Shown: in pieces, positions 53,613 to 64,000 of the stretch | Position numbering within the stretch: the stretch's first letter is position 1 | Layout: each line of letters starts with the position of its first letter | DNA from: Symbiodinium natans | Taxonomy: Eukaryota; Sar; Dinophyceae; Suessiales; Symbiodiniaceae | Assembly (NCBI GenBank): GCA_905221605.1 | Contig: CAJNDS010002658.1 | Location: 1-64,000, forward strand | Length of the DNA: 64,000 nt | Direction: 5' to 3' | Notes under the pieces: generated by a model | Databases searched by the model: none | What the model was told of the DNA's origin: nothing | What the model saw: the letters and a program-made list of their open reading frames with translations, nothing else | Program-made: the position numbers and the translations under genes

Positions 53613-53742
53613 AAGAAGTACTACTAAGTCATGTGATGTCAAATGTGATTGCCGGTGGGCCTGAACACGAGGGCGCGGGGTGGCCTGATGATCCTCAGGT
53701 CGATGCTATCAAGTCACTCTTGCAGTCTCGAGGATGGGGAAG

Positions 53743-53836
53743 GCTTACGAAAGTAAGGGACCCCAATATAGACCCCCAAATAGAACGATTCCTTTACAAA
53801 AAGGGCCCCATTAAGGTACCTAAATCGGAAACCCCC
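53743..53836. mobile_element. TIR element, GGGGTTTCCGAAA family
   Basis: 94 bp. Left GCTTACGAAAGTAAGGGACC; complement of right end GGGGGTTTCCGATTTAGGTA then CCTTAATGGGG. The two ends correspond to the right and left ends of the 21797 copy, so this copy is inverted. Confidence 0.7.
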
Positions 53837-54069
53837 ATGGGAGTAGGTCTGAGCGAGCTCCACAGCTGGGCCGTGCACGCTGCGACCTTGCGGATCCTCC
53901 TTTGGCCTGGACGAGTCATGACGAGTCACATGCATCACCGAAGCTACGCAAACGCCAGTGCGCTTCTACGTGCCCCTCGTGCTCCAAGTGCCCAACTCTC
54001 TGGCAGCGACACCTCGCATGACATGTCTTGAAGCCTCTGAGATGCACAAGGCGGCGCCCTTTAGGCAAC

Positions 54070-54230
54070 TGCAGTCTCTGGTGCCTTCTCCTCTGGGCAC
54101 CGCATGGGCGCCCATGAGTTTGACAGCCTGCAACGACGATGTGATTGCAGACGGCTACTCATGCCGCTGCACAACACTGGGTCCTTGCTGTAGATCTCCT
54201 CATCCAATGCATTTGCGGCAGGCCTCCCGC
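54070..54230 (-). CDS. Duplicated exon pair, copy 1 (unknown protein)
   Basis: Exon 54184-54230 (47 bp, after CAG|GC) reads GRPAANALDEEIYSK and ends AAG|GACCCA, a GA donor. After a 56-bp intron (54128-54183), the next exon starts at 54127 after TTGCAG and reads AVKLMGAHAVPRGEG. Same lengths, phases and sequence as copy 2 at 51469-51659, so the splice assignment is mutually confirmed. Confidence 0.6.
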
Positions 54231-55216
54231 CTGAGCGTATAACTGCCCAACTGCTCGATTTCTTAGTATCGCCGCATGTCTCGTGACTTGCCTGCCTTGC
54301 TTGCCTGATGCTGAGCCTCCAGCTGTGGCGTGCTCGGCCAGCCTGATCTGCCTTCATTCACAATGCGCGGGCGCCCCGCATGCGCGCGATGTGCATGTGC
54401 CCACCTCCTTCAAGGACACATGCCGCCGGCTCCCAGAATGCCTCGCAGTTAAGTTCTCTCAACTGCAGCAAGCAGCCGACACAGTCTGGAAAGGCAAGCG
54501 CTCGTCGGGCCCGTTCTCACGACTCCGAACCTAGACACACGTCACACTGGCCATCGAAATTTCAAGCTCATCTGACACATGCAAACATTCGCAACTTCTT
54601 GGGAGCCAAGCATCTGCACTGGGCACCACATCTGTCAAGTTCATGTCATGCTCCGAGTCTTACGATCACCACATGTCCATTGTGCCGTGTCCACCTCGTG
54701 CGCCCATGAGGCTATTCGACAAGGGCTGGTCGCGCCTGCCTGCGTGATGCTAAGTATGTATCACCCACTGACTCAAGCACGTTTGCGGCATTCGTGTTGA
54801 CACTTTACGATGGCCCAACACCTTGACATGCATTTGCCGCACATTCTTCACAAAGACGTAACAAGGCCCGTCCGGGTCCCAAGCTTGCAGAAGAAGGGCC
54901 CACACCAGCAGCCTGCGCGCACTGGTCTTGAGGCCACTAAAAAACCACTCCTGCCATCACCAGATTTTGCGAAGCTCAGTTTGCGAACGGGAATGACCCT
55001 GAACTCAGCAGCTCTACGCTGGCAAAGCCCTGAGAGAAACCACATCCATTTAGCTGACCGTCCGTCGGCTGCCCGCACTCACTCGAGAAGATACCTCAGC
55101 TCGCATGTACTGCTCGGCAGTGGCACGCAAGCAGCACGCGGCAAGGAGGCATGAAAACCTCGAGCGGGTACCTGCCGTGCTTCGGCAAGCGCAGAAAATT
55201 TGCACTTAGCTAGCCA

Positions 55217-56248
55217 TCACGAGTGAAACGGCTTTCGCCTTTGGAGCAGCTTGCAAACAGTTGCCCACGACATGTCTCCATCCAGAAAATGGCGAACGAA
55301 TGTGTTTTCAGAGACTTTGCGGCCCATCTCTGCCTGGAAAGCTGCAGACATGCTTCGCCGTTCCTCCAGCGTTATCTCCTTCAAACGGCTGATGCTGATG
55401 TCAAGTTCAACTCCAGGTATGTACTTTTGACGCTGCTGGCCACGCTGAATCTGAAAATGTAGTCTGGCAAGGTAGTCCACTAGCGAAACAATCCGAGCAG
55501 AGGCCACATAGGATTCAACACGTTGTCTCTCAAACTCCCACATTGGCAGCTGGTGGCTCTTCTGACGCTGCAGTGAGCGTAGCTCTTGCACGCAGCTGAA
55601 GCGGATGTGTCGGCAAACCATCTTGCAAAGCTCGTGCCGATGCCAGGGCTGCACCCGCAAGCGCACGAGCTCCTTAGCCTTAGCATCACCAGCTTCAAGA
55701 TCCCCGACATCTTGCATTTCAGTGGGCTGGCCTTGCAAAACGGACTCGGTCCAATCATCGGGATCTGGCTGAGGTTCGGGAGCATAAGCAGCAGACATCG
55801 CGTTCACCGTTTCAATGAAGCCGTCGCTTACCCGCCTTGCTAAGTGAGATGGCACCGGCCGTTTGTCTTTGCTTTGAATATGGGGTGGGACAACCACCTT
55901 GCCCGGATGCAGGCCGGCTTCAACGGCTGTGCGCTCACGGACAAATGCAGTCTCACCATCGGTTGATACCAGGTCTGCACTCCCTGAAAACTTTTTCGGG
56001 AGAGCTTTCGGACGAACACTTGTGCGGCTTGAGGAGGCTTTTCCGTCTCCCATCGCACTGCCACTGCCCAAGTGGTCAGAGAGCAAAAGCTCGTCTCCAA
56101 GCAAAGCCCGGCGTTTGCCAGATGGACCAACCACAGCATTCGGCAGCGCCTTCGACGAGTACCAGCTCACCGCTGACCACCTGCTGGCGAAGGCTGCGAG
56201 GTGGATCCGGACAAAGAAGTCACACGCAGGGCTGCGGACGGTGCGCAT
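55217..56248 (-). CDS. Unrecognised conserved-looking protein, 343 residues
   Basis: One uninterrupted frame from ATG 56248 to stop 55217. Residues 1-65 are less convincing and may be 5' UTR or a leader; MGDGKASSSRTSVRPKALPK at about residue 66 is an alternative start. The C-terminal half is helical and Arg/Gln-rich: KAKELVRLRVQPWHRHELCK, then VCRHIRFSCVQELRSLQRQK and FERQRVESYVASARIVSLVD. No membrane segment, signal or known motif. It resembles uncharacterised dinoflagellate cytosolic proteins in style only. Confidence 0.6.
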   Translation of the reverse strand: MRTVRSPACDFFVRIHLAAFASRWSAVSWYSSKALPNAVVGPSGKRRALLGDELLLSDHLGSGSAMGDGKASSSRTSVRPKALPKKFSGSADLVSTDGETAFVRERTAVEAGLHPGKVVVPPHIQSKDKRPVPSHLARRVSDGFIETVNAMSAAYAPEPQPDPDDWTESVLQGQPTEMQDVGDLEAGDAKAKELVRLRVQPWHRHELCKMVCRHIRFSCVQELRSLQRQKSHQLPMWEFERQRVESYVASARIVSLVDYLARLHFQIQRGQQRQKYIPGVELDISISRLKEITLEERRSMSAAFQAEMGRKVSENTFVRHFLDGDMSWATVCKLLQRRKPFHS

Positions 56249-56863
56249 CAGGCTCTGATGACTGCCCTATTCCATCCGCAGAGCCAGAACTGCCTGCATC
56301 GATCATCGGATGGACCTGGACCTGCACATGAAAATTTTAAGCATGATTCAAGGAACCCAAGATTTCGGTGTGCGTCGTACTCTTATATCCAGCGTGCTGC
56401 TCTCGTAACCGGAGACTCATGTGTTGCTACTGCACCATCACGGCATTGAGCCGGTAGTGGCTGAGGCGTGCAAGAGGGAAAAAGCATTGCAAAACGCTCT
56501 GCGGCAACTGCTCCAACTTCGCCGCACACACAGCTTGAAGCTGGCTCTGAACGAACGACATGTTTGTTGACCTGGTCTGGCCTGCTCCGTTTTGGGAAGG
56601 CTTCTTTCCTGCATGCCTGTTCTCCTGTCTCGGGCCTGATGCGCTCACAACAACTCACAACTCACAACTCACAACAGCATGCAAACCGAAACCCACGATC
56701 GCTGCCAGCTAAGTCGTTCTGTTGAGCTCCTCACGCCACTCCCTCGTTCTGAGGCTGCGGACCTGGCCACAACATACGCACAGGATGCGTCCGAGGGACA
56801 TGCGACCGAGAGCCGTGCCCGGTTGTCCTGTGCCTCTGCGAGGAACCTGCTTTCCCACATTTG

Positions 56864-56946
56864 GGGGATTCCGAGGTACCCTTTTTTGGCCTGTCCTTTT
56901 AAGGGGATTCAAGTCTATTTGGGGTATAATCCATTTTCGAAGCCCC
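56864..56946. mobile_element. TIR element, GGGGTTTCCGAAA family
   Basis: 83 bp. Left GGGGGATTCCGAGGTACCC; complement of right end GGGGCTTCGAAAATGGATTA. Degenerate arms, same AGGGG-rich interior. Confidence 0.55.
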
Positions 56947-58131
56947 AAGTTCTCAAGCAAGTGTCCACAACGAGTTCTGCTCAGGACTGCACTGTCGGTT
57001 CTCGTTGGGTCTGGTCCCATGAGCCGGCGTGCCTGCTGCCACGTAGGGGATGGAGCAAATGCGCATGAGACTGTTGTGGTTCTATATTCAGGAGCCAGGC
57101 ATGACTGGGAATGGCCTTGTCAACAATCTCAGAAAACTCGGGCACCACGTTGTCCCTAGCTGCCAGGTCCTGAGCACACGACAGCACACACGGCGCTACA
57201 GCCACTGCGCGACTGAAGCCAACACAAGAGATGCCTCCGGCAAGCGTAGCAGCTGGGCTTTGGGTGGCATGGCCCTGCAGGCTAAAGCCCGTGAAAATCT
57301 GCCATGGCTCATGCTGCTCAAGAACGCCGTCCTGTCGGGCTCAGCAGGCTCAGCTGGCTCGCCCTCATGCAGCACTGAAGGCATGTAAAGATGTAGACAC
57401 GTCCCTAGTTCGTCCATGCCAGTATGATAGTATGACACCATATGACACCCCAGAGGCTAAGGTCAGGACCCTGGCGGCACCTGCTAGCTAGATGAAGAAA
57501 AGGGAAGCAAAATGCGTTTTCAATGTCAGGTTGAAGGATGAAGGACCTTCTGGCGAAGTGCGGGCCCCAGGTTTACTGTTGCATTGCAGGCTTGGTGCCC
57601 AGCCTGGGCTAAGCGGTCTTAGCACGGGCACAACCCGTGCGTCGGCATGGCCTCAGGACCCACATGCAACATGTACTTCCCGCTGCTCCTGAGCACCAGC
57701 ACCGGGTTGCAAACCAGAGCGCCGCTGTGTGGCTGCAGCCTCCAGTGGCAGCCAAGTCTTGCAGTGCATGCAGGCTCGCGCTTGCTCTCACAGGCCCGGG
57801 CAGAGGAAGCTCGAGAGAGCTTGGCCGAGGCCTGGGTGTCACTTTCCTCAAATCCTCAAACATGCCGCTTGTGCACCCTGGCATTGTCACACGGCCATGA
57901 CACAATCATCGTTTGTGCCGAGGAGCTGCAGAAGCTGCCGCAACCTGCCGCGTACAGAAAGGTTTCTTGATGGTCATGTGGTTACTGCATCAGCAGGCGG
58001 CGCCTGCATTGCCCTGCTTTGCAAGGCAGCCGCCTTCAGTGAATGCTCGGCATCGAAGCACTGACTCACATGGAGTCATGAAGGGACTCCAAGAATGCAC
58101 TAGCCTGCCAGCCAGCTCCCCAAAGTGCCAA

Positions 58132-58156
58132 CCCTAAACCCTAAACCCTAAACCCC
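58132..58156. repeat. Telomere-like repeat (CCCTAAA)
   Basis: Three perfect CCCTAAA units. Confidence 0.8.
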
Positions 58157-58336
58157 CTCACATCTTTGCCATGGATGCTCTGAGAGCTTCACAGTCGACA
58201 GCGCAGCCGCCTGTGCAGCTGCCTGGGAATGCTTTCCTGATCTGCCTCTGGTTTCTTGATATACCCCCCAATCTACCACCTTAGGATACTAGAAATATAA
58301 AATGTGCACCTTAGGATAGTAGTGTGTTATATACAC

Positions 58337-58393
58337 ATAGATATATATATATATATACATATTACATATATATATATATACATATATGTATAT
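58337..58393. repeat. TA-rich microsatellite
   Basis: (TA)n interrupted by CATATTACATA; preceded by two copies of CACCTTAGGATA at about 58278 and 58305. Confidence 0.9.
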
Positions 58394-61300
58394 AATGAGC
58401 TCGCGCCCTAAGGATGAGCCTTGCTCTCAGTGATGGCCTCCGCTGCCTGCTGTGGTGGCAAACAACAGCGAAACCCCCCAACTCCAATCAAAACCTGCAA
58501 CAAGTGGCAAGCAAGATAAGCCTACTACTAAGCAAGCACGTTGCAAGAACATGCGGGAGAGCTTTCGGAAGAACCTCCGGAAGAACCTTCGGCGGAAGAA
58601 CCTTCGGAAGAACCTTCCGGGCCTTTCGTGGCACACGCACTGGTTCACTGGCTGCACGGCCGTTGCCAAGGCCTCGGCGCAAAGCGATCGTCAGCAAAGG
58701 ATCCCAGTTGACTGGACTACAAACCGATGCAGAGAGTTCACAAAGCAAGGGCCGGAGCGCTTTGCACACCCGCGGTCGTGAACAACTACCTCAAGTGGGC
58801 TCTCAGTCTTAGACACGTCATACATGATTTTATATGATTCACACCCACATCGCATACCAGATGGCTCTTGTGCTCCTTAGGACCGAACCCACCGCCAGGT
58901 AAGGTTGATGCGAACCTTGCACTCATTCCGGAACTCAGAAATGCGTGGGAGCTCAAAGGCTCAAAGAAGGTTCCTCGATTAAAAACGGCCATTTTTGGGG
59001 CATGGAGCGACCAACCACTCCTGATGACTCAGGCCACCACTCCCGTGGACCCCTCGGACAATACCTCTGCAAGCGACTGCACAAGCAACAAAGCAAATTG
59101 CATGCCGGCAGGGGTTGCGTGTTGCAGGAATCCTGGGCACAAGCGAGCTTTCAGACTGCCGTTCTGACTATCCATCTTGACCCCTGTGCAATAGAAACTT
59201 CCTGGCCACAAGCGTGAGGCGCTTCCCTAAGAAAAACTAGCAACTCACATTGGCAGACAAAGGGCCGCATGCGAGTAGTGCTTCTGGAGAAGACCTGGCC
59301 AGGCGTTTCTTCCCCGTGTCCCTACCACTACCCCTCCTACAATGACCCATCGCCTGCACAGGTACGCACCCCTCTTTTTTCTTCGTTCGCATGCGCTTTC
59401 ACTTCAGCATCTGCTGGGACTTCACTCTCCACCGCGCTGGCGCAGGGGCTTGCGGATGTCTACCCACACATACCTTTTGACAGTGGGCTTGCAGAGGTCT
59501 CACTCTCAACGAAAGGGTGCACCACTCCTGTGCCTGGTGCCTCTTGGGGAACTTTCCAGGGAATTTTGCGGCCAAGCAGCTGCTCAGGGCCGCCGGATGG
59601 ATGAGGCCGCAGCTCTGCCCGAACTTCCGCGGCGAGCTCCGAGGAGAGGAGCCACCGAGTCACATCTGCACGCAGCGATGGGCTCCAGATCCTGAGCACT
59701 CTAAGAGGCCAGGGAGGGCATCTTCGAATGTTCGCATATCTACGAAGCTTTTGCAGCCCAGGCACACAAAGTGCGGCCCGTCTCCTGAATCTTCAACATC
59801 AAACCTCAGCTGGGACTGTGTAACAGGGGCCATTCGCCAGACACTATATAGTCACGAAAGTGACCTCCTCTCCATGCCATCCAGGAGCGCCCATTGGTGA
59901 AGTCCCAGCTGAAAGTGGCCAGCGACGCCTGCGCGTGAGCACATTGCGGAATCTTAACGCTTTGTACTAGTGGTAGGATTCGGCCCCCCTTGGCTGGCGA
60001 AGGGACAAAGAACAAATGCCAGATATGCAACCGCCAAGGGTTTTGCACGAGCCGGAAGTCTAGGCCACCTCCTGAACCCAGCGGAAACCCAAACAAACAG
60101 AGCAGGGAGGCGCGCCCTCATTCCGGGCATGTCGCAGCAGCACCCAGCCGCCCGGCCTGCAAGAGATTTGGAGGAACTACCGCTGTCGACATGTGTGCGC
60201 ATGTTTGCTTGGCAGCAGGCCGGACGACGTGGATCATCTGTCGAATCCCGAGCAGCGGGTCATTAGCATGATCTAGCGAGTTCCTCGGCTGGAGGCTACG
60301 CGGGCGATGTCTGATTAGACGGCACCTCAATGTCCCGAACTTGTAGGCTGGCAGCTGGCTTGCCGCCCAAGTTCCGCACATGTACCACGTCGAAGTGATG
60401 TTGCGGGAAGCATTGGTGCAAGAGCTCGGTGGGACATTGAGCTGGCACGGCAGGGGGTTCATGGCCAAGGATATCCTGCATTCCCCAGCGCACAACGTCA
60501 CAGCCCATCGCCCATTTGCAACACGCACCAGGCGCATGACGTACATGCAGCCAGGCCACGTAGAGCTGCATGTAAAATCTGGCCAAGCCATCGGCTGCAA
60601 TGACTGGGATCGCCTTGCCTTCTTGGCAAGCAATATCTTTGGGAGCCAGGGGCCCCGACCCAGCATTGAGTACCTCTGGAACATGGGAAGGGGGCCAAGT
60701 TGCGCGGGAGAGTACTTCACAACCAGCTCCCAGATGCCCCACCTAAGGCTGCCGCACGTGGACGGCCAAATTGCTCATCTGAAGCCGCTCTGGCTTTTTC
60801 CACGAAGATGCAGATGTCACCATAGTGCCAGCTAACATGACCTAGCACACACAGGGGCGGTTTGCAGCTGGAGACCATATCTTGTCGTCTAAGTCCCGGC
60901 CCTGAGCCTCGAATGCCGCGACTACAGCATGAACCATTCTTGCGCCAGTCAATTCAGCCGCAGGATTGGAAAGCAACCCAGCTGAATGGCCTAATTGAAT
61001 TGTCAAACGATCTTTGATCCATTAGCCCAAACAAAAACGGAAGGAACACTCTGGCGTGCGCTGGCCGCTTCCTGATGTGAACACTCGAAACTCGTTGATC
61101 CAGCGCGTGGTAAAGCAAGCGCCAGACTTTTGGCGCTCAGCCATGGGGCAGAGCAACATGACCCGATCAGAAGCTAGCACCGCGAACGACCGCGACCGTG
61201 TCCACCTTTGTCGACTTCATATCGCATCACCATAACATCCACGGTATCGATACACAATTTGGCACAAGGACGACATGCATGTGGACATGGGGAGCTGACT

Positions 61301-62453
61301 CTGACAGAAAGAAGGTGGCCTGTGAATGGATATGTTCCGGGCCATCGCCCGAGCACGTGAGGAATGCCAGTTTGCATATGGTGTGCCCGTGGTGGAACAG
61401 ATTGATACCGCTGAGGTGACCATGCTCGGTGGCATCACTTGACCACGCTACGTGAGTATGTTGATGGAGCAACCCACCACGGCACATGATACCGAACCCA
61501 ACTCTCGTGTGAGGAGGCTGATTCCAAGTCAAGTCTTCGGCTACACCATCCTGGATTGCTTTCAGACGATCGTGGCCACTATTGAAATAGACCATTGTGA
61601 TCTCAAACTCCCTTGCTCTTCCTGCGTGGGAAGTGATGTCGAACTGGGCAGGATGACATGGCCGCAATGACGACTGTCGTGACTGTCGTGGATAAGTTCT
61701 GTATGATCGAAGCTATGATCGCAAGCGCCGCGGCAAGTCAGCCGCGCACTTGCTCTCATGACAGAAGTGGCCCCACAAAACCCCAAACCCGCCTAACCCG
61801 GATTTTTGGCAGCTGGCCGCCTTCTTGCAGCCAGGTTCTGGCACTTTGCCAAGAGGTCGCATCGACGTCTGGGTTGGTCTCGGATGCCGGATCCATCAGG
61901 GCGTGCCAGAAGCCCACTTCGGAGTCCAGGCCTGGAGTTCCCGCTGGCGACACCTGCCTCTGAACCGTTATACGAACCAGCTTCCCCCGCCTCGGACCCA
62001 TCGGATGAGCAGCCTGGCAGGGGCCGCAGCTGATGAAAGCATGTAGTTTCAGGGGGGGGGAGGGGGGAGGGGGGGCGCTCTCGGCTTCTGCGCGGAGGTT
62101 GGGAGGGAAGGGGCCGGCAGCACGCACGCAACTTTCTGTGTTAAGGTAGGAATGTGACCGGTCACTTGATTCATGTGCGCCCGACCGTTTTTGACATAGC
62201 TTGGCTTTGGCTCAGGGGTTCGGCTGGGACCTGCGGCCCCACCCCCACTAGGAGCTGCGCATTGGTGCAATCGTGTTCGGCTGTTCATGCGAATAGAGAA
62301 CGAAAGAACTCGTCACACTGGCCGCATCTCCAAGTCTTTACCACTGCCAGACCAGCCGGGAGTCACTATACCATGCTTACATAAGTTTGTTGTAGTACTA
62401 TATTACTAGAACAACAAGACAAAATCACAATCGAACAACATAGTAAAAAAAAA

Positions 62454-62476
62454 TACATATATATATATATATATAG
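62454..62476. repeat. TA microsatellite
   Basis: About ten TA units in an AT-rich island (62380-62520). Confidence 0.9.
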
Positions 62477-62959
62477 TAGTATAATAATACAATGATGTAA
62501 CCATACACTAGTAGGACCATATAATCGGAAGCCAGAAAGCCCAGAGAGCCCATGCAGTGAGATGCTCCGTGGACTTCATGTAGGTTGGCTTAAGCTGCAC
62601 TAGACTCCTCCATACACTGAACTGGATTGCAAGTGAGACTTCGTCAAAAGCCTTAAAGTGCTGAAGCCACACAGCCATGCAGCCATGTCAACAGATCCCG
62701 GGCCTGTCCAATGTGCGGCAAACAGAGCCAGCATCATCGGCTTGCTGGGCCGGCACACAGGAAGATGGAAAATCGAATCGGAGGGCACGCTGCCACTGGA
62801 AGTCGAACGCGTGCTCGTCTTGATGGGCATGCAACCTCACAGTACGGCACATCGCACCCGCGGCCCCGAGGACCCTAGTGGCGGCCAGGCGCTTCTGTCT
62901 GCAGCCAAGAGTCGCTGCGGCAACAAATTCCACACGATTCCTTAAGAGAAGTCTTCTTA

Positions 62960-63122
62960 AACTCCACATGGGCAGGGGGCACAAGTCTTCCAAAGTCCAA
63001 ATTTGCAAAGCAGGCCGCGCCAGGACCTCCGCCACGGAGAAGGGCCAGTCCGACTCGTCCAGGCAGTGGACCGCCATCTCCAGCAAGCGGGTGGCCGAGT
63101 CCATCCTCAGAGGGCCCCCCAA
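62960..63122 (-). CDS. Candidate exon, unknown
   Basis: Reads LRMDSATRLLEMAVHCLDES then DWPFSVAEVLARPAL, an amphipathic helical stretch with convincing composition. It faintly recalls the C-lobe end of protein kinases, but no catalytic motif is present nearby. Confidence 0.25.
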
Positions 63123-63926
63123 GCATCAGGCATGCCTGAAAAAAACCCTCCCTCTTCGTCAAACAAACTCCCAGAGATCCCTCTCAAGTTTACGGCATCT
63201 TTCTTTTTTGTTAGTTTCGGTTAAGTCTCAAGAGCCGGATTTCGGAAAGCCGGCCAGAGCCCAGCGACTTGGAGGGCTGGGCCGGGTCAGCTGCCGGGCA
63301 AAGGCTGGTGTTGCGGAAAAAGGTTCCTGATCAAGAGTCTCAACTTGAGTCAACTTGAGTCAACGAGTCCATTGTTTGCTCCGAGGCCGGTGCTGTAGCC
63401 CTGCGCAACGCCAGGAAGCACCAACCTCAGAGCGCAAGGGCCCACATCCACATACTCAGCGAAAAATTCCCCCAAGTTTGCGTGCTGCTGGCAAGAGGCT
63501 CGTCTGCTTGCGAAACGCACTTGTCCTTCAGGTGGCAGCCGAATGGCCCATGAGCAACCGATGCACAATCCTGAGCAGCAGGAAACACGGCACATGCTCG
63601 ACATCTCTGGGGTAGCGTGGCCATGGCCAAAGCTCTGAAAGCCCAGCTTCAGGCTTCTGCTCACAGAGCTGCAAACATTCCTCCACCGGCATGCTCCTCA
63701 AAATGTCCTGGCAAAAGGTTGGAAAGTAGAAGTGCCTGAGAGTTTTGAGAGCAAGTGATGAAAGCTTTAGGCCGGTTTGCTGCCTCGATTGCCCTGCCCT
63801 CGTGTTTCACAGGCCGCTCCGTCCAGGACCACCCTCTCGTCTGTCTCATTGGCCTCATCTGCCTCAATCACAGGAGACAGCAATGCCCTGCGATGTGCGA
63901 TAGAAAAGGCTGCGACTCGGTGAACA

Positions 63927-64000
63927 CATGGGGAACCCAGGTGCCCCTTAAATACCCAAAATACTCCATAATCCCTTTAAAGGAACCCCCAAAAGGTTTC
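63927..64000. mobile_element. Possible TIR element cut by window edge
   Basis: Starts GGGGAACCCAGGTGCCCCTT and ends in GGAACCCCCAAAAGGTTTC at the edge. Composition matches the GGGGTTTCCGAAA family; the arms cannot be checked completely. Confidence 0.35.

Larger units (their letters stand above)
57000..62040. other. Long stretch without a supported gene
   Basis: Open frames occur on both strands, e.g. 60380-60835 (+), 60118-60742 (-), 61227-61667 (-) and 59460-59765 (-), but none shows a domain, a defensible start or splice sites. Contains a CCCTAAA block and TA microsatellites listed separately. Confidence 0.4.

Overview
This is a eukaryotic nuclear window, most probably from a dinoflagellate and plausibly a Symbiodiniaceae alga. 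Four things suggest this. Protein-coding pieces are split by short introns whose donors are GC or GA as often as GT, and most acceptors are AG followed by G. Every gene I can support lies on the minus strand, as in dinoflagellate unidirectional gene arrays. TTTAGGG-type telomere-like repeats are scattered through introns and intergenic DNA. Satellites, microsatellites and short terminal-inverted-repeat (TIR) elements fill much of the rest. No full spliced-leader relic was found, so the lineage is an inference.

Layout. 1-3760: an 88-bp satellite array, then a degenerate polypurine/polypyrimidine array. 4584-11295 (-): a multi-exon CPA-type cation/proton antiporter; its 2.9-kb first intron contains a complete intronless gene for an RRM plus cold-shock-domain protein (8720-10726, same strand). 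11300-16690: mostly non-coding, with telomere-like repeats and TIR elements. 16697-17116 (-): small ankyrin-repeat protein. 18262-19939 (-): a 5'(3')-deoxyribonucleotidase, a frameshifted GT4 glycosyltransferase segment and a DUF1752-like N-terminal segment, packed end to end. 22540-23461 (-): a protein with two ubiquitin-like domains and a Tudor-like tail, interrupted by an intron that looks like a transposon-derived introner. 27158-28036: a large trinucleotide microsatellite. 28165-29211 (-): RluA-type pseudouridine synthase. 30303-32060: C-rich repeats around a 100-N assembly gap. 34057-34956 (-): HAD-like protein of the RNA-repair-associated type. 35538-41600 (-): a fragmentary multi-exon, multi-pass membrane protein. 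43783-44913 (-): an intronless membrane-anchored coiled-coil protein. 51469-54230 (-): a gene with a duplicated exon pair. 55217-56248 (-): an unrecognised 343-residue protein. The remainder is AT microsatellites, TIR elements and non-coding sequence.

The genes do not form an obvious pathway: ion transport, RNA binding, RNA modification, nucleotide salvage and glycosyl transfer are mixed. The most interesting content is genome architecture: a gene nested in an intron, a candidate introner with TIRs and a target duplication, homologous introns with different donors, and several short TIR families sharing one sequence theme.
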